Shown piece after piece: positions 6,296 to 11,101 of a stretch of 11,101 nt of DNA. The translations under genes were made by a program, and so were the position numbers. Origin of the DNA: a bacterium (GTDB taxonomy: Bacteria > Hydrogenedentota > Hydrogenedentia > Hydrogenedentiales > SLHB01); the NCBI GenBank assembly GCA_024231375.1, contig JAAEQP010000825.1, positions 1 through 11,101 of the forward strand, read 5' to 3'. The notes under the pieces are model-generated. The model ran no database searches. It saw nothing but the letters and a program-made list of their open reading frames with translations, and was not told the DNA's origin. The first letter of the stretch is position 1. Each line of letters begins with the position of its first letter.

Positions 6296-7285
6296 CTACA
6301 ACCGAGGGATCTGGCGGTCGCGAATGGCTTCCGCAAGCCGCTGTGCGACCTCGTAGCGCCCCTCATACCACAAGTGGACCGATGGCACGGGTTTGGGATC
6401 GAACTTGTCCGACTCCAGACTGTGCGAGAGGTCGAATACCTCGGCGCCGGAATCCCGCAAGACGGCAATCGCCATGTCTCTCTGCGCGTCGAGCGCGATC
6501 ATGTAGGGTTCGCCCACGTGCTCCCGCGCGAATTCGCGATCAACTGGCGTGACGTAGAACAACGGAACGATTCCCGCTCGCTTGAGGAGGCCGGCACACT
6601 CAGCCATCGCTCGCAACTCGGGGTCCTTTCGGTCGGGCAGAATGGCGCGGCACTGGTAGAACAGTCGGCCGCGTTCCACGTGGTCCGGCGCCTCGGCGAG
6701 CATTTCGAAGACGTCTCCCGCCGTTGTCGTTCCCAAACCGGGTACTTCGACTTCGATGCGATTCCATTCACGCCAGGACAAGGGGTCGAGATCGAACCAT
6801 CTGAAGGCGGCAAGCGGTCGATACACCAAGTTCGACACCCAAGCCGGGTACCGAAGCGCGATGCGCTCCCCCACCCACCGGTGCCCGGGCATCTCGTCCC
6901 ACGGCGCCACGCGGATGGGGTTCACAACCATCACGGCGACGGCCGGCCGGTGCCCGGACCGCACCATGTAGCGTGCCTGTTCGAGGAACTCTTCCTGTCC
7001 GTGACCGAGCCCACCCAATGCGGCCACGCGCGTGCCGGGCAGGAGACCTTCCAGGATGGTGCAGGTGGATCCAGCCTTAGGAGATGCGCCGTTGCCTCTT
7101 TCCGACCTGCGGGGCTCCACGCTGCTGTCCGCGAAGTAGGCGACGTCGGGCGATCCCGCGAGGGCCTTGTCCATTCTGTGTCGGTGTTCGTCCAATTCGC
7201 GGCACGGCCACACCCGCGACACGACCACTTGGCAGACGCCAAGCAGCAGGAGGTAGAGACCGATCTTGAGGGCCAATCTGCCCAT
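6296..7285 (-). CDS. Membrane-anchored SGNH/AlgJ-DltD-like protein, MBOAT partner
   Basis: The protein has 329 residues from the ATG at 7285, which is preceded by GGAGG with a 6-nt spacer. An in-frame ATG at 7291 would add two residues but sits directly against the GGAGG. One hydrophobic segment (about residues 4-23) anchors it with the body outside. SGNH-like signs are YFADSS in place of the usual GDS block (candidate Ser54 or Ser55), a Gly-containing block (GGLGHGQEEF), a VVNPIR block, and VHLWYEG near the C-terminus as the His block (H304). The Asp normally three residues before that His is Pro, so the triad is atypical. Such proteins receive acyl groups moved across the membrane by MBOAT proteins and transfer them to polysaccharides (AlgJ/AlgX, DltD, PatB systems). 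It lies 30 nt downstream of the MBOAT gene, last in the operon. Recognition is by layout and weak motifs. Confidence 0.68.
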   Translation of the reverse strand: MGRLALKIGLYLLLLGVCQVVVSRVWPCRELDEHRHRMDKALAGSPDVAYFADSSVEPRRSERGNGASPKAGSTCTILEGLLPGTRVAALGGLGHGQEEFLEQARYMVRSGHRPAVAVMVVNPIRVAPWDEMPGHRWVGERIALRYPAWVSNLVYRPLAAFRWFDLDPLSWREWNRIEVEVPGLGTTTAGDVFEMLAEAPDHVERGRLFYQCRAILPDRKDPELRAMAECAGLLKRAGIVPLFYVTPVDREFAREHVGEPYMIALDAQRDMAIAVLRDSGAEVFDLSHSLESDKFDPKPVPSVHLWYEGRYEVAQRLAEAIRDRQIPRL

Positions 7286-7315
7286 CTGCATCCTCCGCCT
7301 TTCCTTACGGACCGA

Positions 7316-8779
7316 CTAGAATTGGAAGTAAATGAAGGGAATGCGTTCAGCAACTCCCAAGTTAAGAATCATCACGCCAAGGGCTAAGTAAGCGGCCCAC
7401 CGGATCCCCGTGGGCATGCGGCGAAACACATCCGCTGCGTCGCCGTCTTTCTGGAACGACTCAAACGCCTGCAGGAGCACCACGACACCCACCATGCCCC
7501 AGAGCCACGGCCCCGACGTGCCCAGCATCCCCGGCAATCCGGCCACCCAGTCCAACCGAACAAGCTGGGGCACGCTTCCGGCGACCTGCCCCACAATGTG
7601 GAACGCGTCGGACACGGTATCCGCCCGAAAGAACACCCAGGCCAGGCAGACCACGGCGAACGTGACCAAGCGTTCGAGTATCGCACGCAGCCAGGCGAAT
7701 CGGGTGTCGCAGGCCGCAGCGAATCGCGCATAGGGTTTGGCCAGGAACGTGGAGACGACGTAGAGCCCTCCGTGAATCGCCCCCCAGCACACAAACGTCC
7801 AGCTGGCGCCGTGCCATAGTCCACTGACCACAAAAGTGATCAGCAGGTTCAAGTACCAGCGCGGGATCGGCACGCGGCTGCCTCCCAGTGGGATGTACAG
7901 GTAGTCTCGAAACCAGGTGGACAACGAAATGTGCCAGCGATGCCAGAAATCCACGATGGAACGGGCGACGTAGGGCCGGTCGAAGTTCTTCATTAAGCGG
8001 AAGCCCAATATGCGTGCCGTGCCGATGGCAATGTCCGAGTATCCGGAGAAGTCGCAGTAGATCTGGAACGCGAAGAACACGGTCGCAATCAGGTGCGCGG
8101 GGGCGCCGTGTTCCGTTGGGGCGCCGTACACGGTGTCGACCAGAATGCCCAGGTTGTCGGCGATCACCACCTTCTTAAACATGCCCCAGAACGCCAGACG
8201 AAGCCCTTCCGTGATTCGCGCGGCGTCGGCGCGATGGGTCTCGTAGAACTGCTTCAGCAAGTGCTGGGGCCGTTCGATAGGTCCTGCAACCAATTGGGGG
8301 AAGAACGCGACATACAAGGCGAAGATGCCGAGATGCCGCTCGCAGCGTTGGCGGCCTTTGAAGACCTCAATCGTATAGCTGAGTGTCTGGAAGGTGTAGA
8401 ACGAGATGCCTACCGGCAGCAACAGGTCGGATTGGGGCATGGTGTACGAAACGCCGATCCATTCGAAGAGGCCCTGGGTTGCGTCGCTGAAGAAATTGAA
8501 GTATTTGAACGCGAACAACAGGCCCAGGTTCAGGCCCAGACTGAGCAGAAGCAGTCCCCATCGCTTCGCGCGGTTCTCCGTACGGTCGAGCAGTCGTCCC
8601 GCGATGTAATCGACCCCGGTGGACAGGAGAATCAGGACGAGATAGCTGGGTACCCACGCCATGTAGAACATGTAGCTGGCAGCCAACAACAGGATCCACC
8701 GGTAGCGTCCGGGCAACAGAAAATGGAGGCAGGCCACTACCGGAAAGAAGACCAGGAATTCCCACGAATTGAACTGCAT
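7316..8779 (-). CDS. AlgI-like MBOAT family O-acyltransferase
   Basis: This 487-residue multi-pass inner-membrane protein has the length and full pattern of AlgI/DltB-type MBOAT proteins. These move acyl groups, usually acetyl, across the membrane for O-acylation of extracytoplasmic glycans. Typical segments are FNSWEFLVFFP at the N-terminus, LLPVGISFYTFQTLSYTIEV, FFPQLVAGPIERP, YCDFSGYSDIAIG, and FWHRWHISLSTWFRDYLYIPLGG with the conserved H283. The catalytic H323 follows in SGLWHGASWTF, and CLAWVFFRA is near the end. The 40-residue spacing of the two histidines is normal. Its ATG follows the TGA of the upstream gene directly (TGAATG), so translation is likely coupled. The downstream SGNH-like gene is the expected periplasmic partner. 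The acceptor polymer is not identified, and no glycosyltransferase or alginate polymerase gene is in the window. Confidence 0.94.
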   Translation of the reverse strand: MQFNSWEFLVFFPVVACLHFLLPGRYRWILLLAASYMFYMAWVPSYLVLILLSTGVDYIAGRLLDRTENRAKRWGLLLLSLGLNLGLLFAFKYFNFFSDATQGLFEWIGVSYTMPQSDLLLPVGISFYTFQTLSYTIEVFKGRQRCERHLGIFALYVAFFPQLVAGPIERPQHLLKQFYETHRADAARITEGLRLAFWGMFKKVVIADNLGILVDTVYGAPTEHGAPAHLIATVFFAFQIYCDFSGYSDIAIGTARILGFRLMKNFDRPYVARSIVDFWHRWHISLSTWFRDYLYIPLGGSRVPIPRWYLNLLITFVVSGLWHGASWTFVCWGAIHGGLYVVSTFLAKPYARFAAACDTRFAWLRAILERLVTFAVVCLAWVFFRADTVSDAFHIVGQVAGSVPQLVRLDWVAGLPGMLGTSGPWLWGMVGVVVLLQAFESFQKDGDAADVFRRMPTGIRWAAYLALGVMILNLGVAERIPFIYFQF

Positions 8780-10258
8780 TCACACCCCGTTCGAACTGGA
8801 ATCGGAAGAAACAGGCCTCCGAGTCTCGCGTCCCCCCACACGCGTCTGCGTGTTGTCGGTTTCGCCCGCGCCCAGCTCCTCAAGAAGCATCGCGGTCCGG
8901 GTGTCGGGAAGGCGCACCACGTGGAACAACACCGCAATGTACTGGTCATCGTCTCCGGCGCGGTGCGGGTTGACGTACTCCCAGACGATCTCCTTCTCGG
9001 GGGTCACCTCGAACGCACGGCCCTGGTCCGATTCCACGATCAGGGTGTTCCCATTGGGCAATCGCTGGAACGCGCCGCAACTGCCCGTGCGGAAAGGCAC
9101 CTCCGGGGTGCCGTCGTACCGCCAGACGATCTCCTGCGTAAACGGATCGACTTCCACGACCTTGGAATGGTCCACCGACGCGAAGTTGTCGAACACGCCG
9201 ATGGTGCCACCTTCCAGCACCCGCGGATGGTGCTGCATGGTCCACATGCCCGTCAACGCCCACGTCGCCGTTGCGTTGTCCAAGTCCAGCACGGCAATCG
9301 TGTTGAGTTGATGGATCGACACGAGCACATGGCCCTTTGCGAAGCTGACGGACCGCGACTGCAAGCGTCCCGAGAGGACCTGCACCGCATTGGTGTGGAA
9401 GATGTCCGGGTGTGGGCTCGTGGACCTCACCAGATGCCGGTATGCGGAATCCTCCATGCACTTCAAGATGGACACGCGCCGGAGTTCGTTCCCGTCCGGA
9501 TCGAGTTCTACCACATAGTCCTCGAGGATTTCGCGGCCGTTTCTGTAGTTCGGGTTGGTAGCACTCTCCCGGCCCAGCACGTAGATGGTTCCGTCAGCGG
9601 CGACGTCGACATCGTGATGATAGTCGCCTAGTTTTCCCCAAAGGAGATTGGAGTCCTTGTCGACCTTGATCAGACCGAATCCTTCGAAGATGGCGATCAA
9701 GTCGCCGTTGTCGAACAGGTGCACGCGCCGCCAGAACTGCCATCCCCTCGGCCAGTCGTCGGGCGCAGGCACGTCGGCATCCGGCCAGACATCCTTGAAC
9801 CGCAGCCGCCACGTGTGGAGCACCTTCCCGTTCATGTCGGTGAGGGAGGTCTCCGCGTCGTGCGCGGACGTGATCAGGTTGGTTCCTGAGAAGGCGTGGT
9901 CCGCGTCGTGGATGGTAACGCCTTCGGAAGCCGATGGCGCCTCGCTGCCGTCCGTATACCCCAGGGTCAGGATGCGCTCAAGCTGGGCCTGATCTTCTTC
10001 CGAAACACGCTGCGACCCCACGTGCCTGCGGGGATTGCGCCAGTAACCCGGTTGGCCTCCGTAGAAGCCAAGTACGTCTTGGCCTGCGAAAGTGGAAGCC
10101 TTCCCCGGTTCCTCTTTCGCATCCTGCGGGGCAGCGGTCTCCGTCGGCGCAGACGGCTCAACGGACACATGCTGCGCGAGTTTGTACCCGCCGGCGAACG
10201 CCAGCGCAACGGCAAGCAATGTAAACAGCCTCGTCCGACGAGGATCCGACGCGCGCAC
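8780..10258 (-). CDS. Membrane-anchored arylsulfotransferase (ASST)-like propeller protein
   Basis: The protein has 492 residues from the GTG at 10258, which is preceded by GGGAG with a 7-nt spacer. The frame stays open to another GTG at 10309 (509 residues). The basic N-terminus plus a hydrophobic stretch (about 10-24) is a signal anchor, followed by a Pro/Ala/Glu-rich linker. The rest is a beta-propeller of the bacterial arylsulfotransferase type (PF05935/PF14269). Motifs are HHDVDVAADG (H214/H215), FHTNAVQVL (H288, N290) and MQHHPRVLEGG (H343/H344), followed by FDNF. EVTPEKEIVWEY is a C-terminal blade. In ASST enzymes these His/Asn residues surround the sulfate, which passes via a histidine from a phenolic ester to an acceptor. 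The segment where the conserved Arg is expected reads LVSIHQLNTI (H316), so sulfotransfer is uncertain. First gene of a coupled operon with MBOAT and SGNH-like genes. Confidence 0.82.
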   Translation of the reverse strand: MRASDPRRTRLFTLLAVALAFAGGYKLAQHVSVEPSAPTETAAPQDAKEEPGKASTFAGQDVLGFYGGQPGYWRNPRRHVGSQRVSEEDQAQLERILTLGYTDGSEAPSASEGVTIHDADHAFSGTNLITSAHDAETSLTDMNGKVLHTWRLRFKDVWPDADVPAPDDWPRGWQFWRRVHLFDNGDLIAIFEGFGLIKVDKDSNLLWGKLGDYHHDVDVAADGTIYVLGRESATNPNYRNGREILEDYVVELDPDGNELRRVSILKCMEDSAYRHLVRSTSPHPDIFHTNAVQVLSGRLQSRSVSFAKGHVLVSIHQLNTIAVLDLDNATATWALTGMWTMQHHPRVLEGGTIGVFDNFASVDHSKVVEVDPFTQEIVWRYDGTPEVPFRTGSCGAFQRLPNGNTLIVESDQGRAFEVTPEKEIVWEYVNPHRAGDDDQYIAVLFHVVRLPDTRTAMLLEELGAGETDNTQTRVGGRETRRPVSSDSSSNGV

Positions 10259-10265
10259 AGAGGGT

Positions 10266-10270
10266 CTCCC
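10266..10270 (-). promoter_or_regulatory. Ribosome binding site that favours the GTG start at 10258
   Basis: On the minus strand GGGAG lies 7 nt before the GTG at 10258. That start places a short basic tail directly before the membrane anchor. The competing GTG at 10309 has only a G-run upstream (AGGGGGG). No ATG is available in this part of the frame. Confidence 0.5.
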
Positions 10271-10377
10271 ATCAAAGGACCGATACCGACGAACGCGCCC
10301 CGAACGCACTCAGCCCCCCTACTCTCCGACTGGTCTCGTCCGACGTTGGGCCTTGCTCACCGATCCGGTCTACCATC

Positions 10378-10400
10378 AAAAAGGGGGTCGCCGCGACCCC
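10378..10400 (-). terminator. Intrinsic terminator of the methyltransferase-panD transcript
   Basis: Read on the minus strand, GGGGTCG and CGACCCC form a perfect 7-bp stem with a CGG loop. One more C and then TTTTT follow. It lies about 75 nt after the panD stop codon and before the arylsulfotransferase-like gene, so it separates the two transcription units. Confidence 0.8.
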
Positions 10401-10413
10401 AACTCCACGACAC

Positions 10414-10443
10414 AGTATAGGAAAGTCGCCCGGATCATGTCGA
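10414..10443 (-). promoter_or_regulatory. Possible promoter of the ASST-MBOAT-SGNH operon
   Basis: On the minus strand TCGACA (10443-10438) and TATACT (10419-10414) are separated by 18 nt. A start near 10407 would put the terminator hairpin (10400-10378) at the very beginning of the transcript, with a leader of 98-149 nt to the GTG starts. No better promoter is seen between 10310 and 10377. Confidence 0.4.
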
Positions 10444-10473
10444 ACCGGCGCCTGCCGACGGGTCGCGGACAGA

Positions 10474-10848
10474 TCAGTTCGCTTCGTGCTCGTGGTCGAT
10501 GGTGGTGATGCGGTTGTCGGCATCGACGTGGACGACGTTGGGGGTGAAGGTCTTGGCTTCGGCTTCGTCCATCATGGCGTAGGTGAGCGCAATGATGATG
10601 TCGCCGGCTTCGCCGAGTCGCGCGGCAGGGCCGTTGAGGCATACCACGCCGCTGCCGCGTTCGCCTTCGATGACGTAGGTCTCGAACCGCGCCCCGTTGT
10701 TGATGTTGAGCACCTGAACGCGTTCGAAGGGCAGCATCCCGGCGGCTTCCATCAGGTCGAGGTCCAGCGTGAGACTGCCCACGTAATGCAAATCGGCCTC
10801 GGTCACGGTGGCGCGATGAATCTTACTTCTCATCATGGTCAACAACAT
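10474..10848 (-). CDS. panD: Aspartate 1-decarboxylase precursor (pantothenate synthesis)
   Basis: This 124-residue cytoplasmic pyruvoyl enzyme converts L-aspartate to beta-alanine for pantothenate and coenzyme A. The self-cleavage site is G24-S25 in LHYVGS; Ser25 becomes the pyruvoyl group of the alpha chain. K9, H11, Y22, R54, T57, Y58 and N72 (LNGPAAR) fall at the same positions as in the E. coli enzyme, with no indels in this part. Length is normal for the family. The residue before the cleavage Gly is Val rather than the Glu of E. coli. The start at 10848 has AGGT upstream at acceptable spacing. Only 6 nt separate it from the methyltransferase gene upstream, so the two share a transcript that ends at the terminator at 10378-10400. 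No panB or panC is in the window. Confidence 0.96.
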   Translation of the reverse strand: MLLTMMRSKIHRATVTEADLHYVGSLTLDLDLMEAAGMLPFERVQVLNINNGARFETYVIEGERGSGVVCLNGPAARLGEAGDIIIALTYAMMDEAEAKTFTPNVVHVDADNRITTIDHEHEAN

Positions 10849-10854
10849 GGGCGG

Positions 10855-11100
10855 TTACCTCATAGCGCAGCCAGGGCCGCTGGGGTTCGGTTTGGTGCAG
10901 ACATATTCGGCCAACATGCCGTCGTGGTAGATGGCCTCGTCGGTCGTGAATCCGGCGCGGGTCAGCATGCCTTCCATGATCCAATCCATGGTGCTGTATT
11001 CGCCGTGGACGTGGTCTTCGAAATCCCGCGCGAACTTGTCGTCCACGCGCTCGGCCATACCGGCGAAAGCGGCTTCCAGGAACGGTCCGTGGTCCCGCGT
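10855..11100 (-). CDS. SAM-dependent methyltransferase, C-terminal part (5' end outside window)
   Basis: The frame is open from the window edge to its stop, giving 81 residues. The ATG at 11058 is internal, because upstream codons (HGPFLEAAFAGM) continue without a stop. The segments EEHV-like FEDHVHGEYST, MDWIMEGMLTRAGF and DGMLAEYVCTK match the C-terminal end of class I methyltransferases, in which the strand after the 'AGF' turn closes the Rossmann sheet. The SAM-binding N-terminal half is missing, so substrate and subgroup cannot be told. The C-terminal end after the last strand is a short Pro/Gly/Cys tail (NPSGPGCAMR). It lies 6 nt before panD in the same transcript, which may be chance co-transcription. 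Confidence 0.7.
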   Translation of the reverse strand, partial: TRDHGPFLEAAFAGMAERVDDKFARDFEDHVHGEYSTMDWIMEGMLTRAGFTTDEAIYHDGMLAEYVCTKPNPSGPGCAMR

Positions 11101-11101
11101 G

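Noticed and set aside
6152..7387. 411-codon open frame on the plus strand
   Set aside because: Antisense to the SGNH-like gene, which has operon context, an RBS and a membrane anchor; no recognisable product on the plus strand.
8093..9631. 512-codon open frame on the plus strand
   Set aside because: It runs antisense across the MBOAT and ASST-like genes, both of which have strong motif support; a GC-rich codon-position shadow.

Overview
This 11.1 kb window is GC-rich bacterial chromosomal DNA, probably from an uncultured or little-studied lineage. The gene content is a degraded-polysaccharide theme, a DUF6807 'PmoA-like' protein, a GH32/43-like secreted propeller protein and an anchored arylsulfotransferase. 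Together with a hairpin-rich intergenic repeat, this recalls Planctomycetota, Lentisphaerota or Candidatus Hydrogenedentes. That placement is inference; no rRNA or other phylogenetic marker is present.

Left half, plus strand. The window opens inside the C-terminal part of an alginate-lyase-family protein (2-454). A 405-nt intergenic region follows. It holds three perfect tandem copies of a 17-bp sequence, a compact cluster of hairpins built as a nested inverted repeat, and a -10 promoter element. Next come a secreted DUF6807 protein (860-1768), a YfcE-like metallophosphoesterase with a degenerate Asn motif (1837-2352), and a well-formed sigma70-type promoter (2413-2441). This promoter lies before a 767-residue hybrid sensor kinase with 7TM, PAS, HisKA, HATPase and receiver parts (2532-4835). 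The kinase overlaps by 50 nt the start of a secreted five-bladed-propeller glycosidase-like protein (4786-6285).

Right half, minus strand. A tight three-gene operon, read from about 10.3 kb down to 6.3 kb, encodes a membrane-anchored arylsulfotransferase-fold protein, an AlgI-like MBOAT O-acyltransferase, and a membrane-anchored SGNH-like protein. The first two genes abut as TGAATG and the third starts within 30 nt. The MBOAT plus SGNH pair is the classic layout of extracytoplasmic polysaccharide O-acetylation. The sulfotransferase-fold partner is the unusual part and makes this the best candidate here for an undescribed surface-modification system. Upstream of it, also on the minus strand, are panD (aspartate 1-decarboxylase) and the C-terminal end of a SAM-dependent methyltransferase. 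They form a separate unit that ends at a clear intrinsic terminator (10378-10400).

No tRNA, rRNA, CRISPR array, transposase or phage gene was seen.
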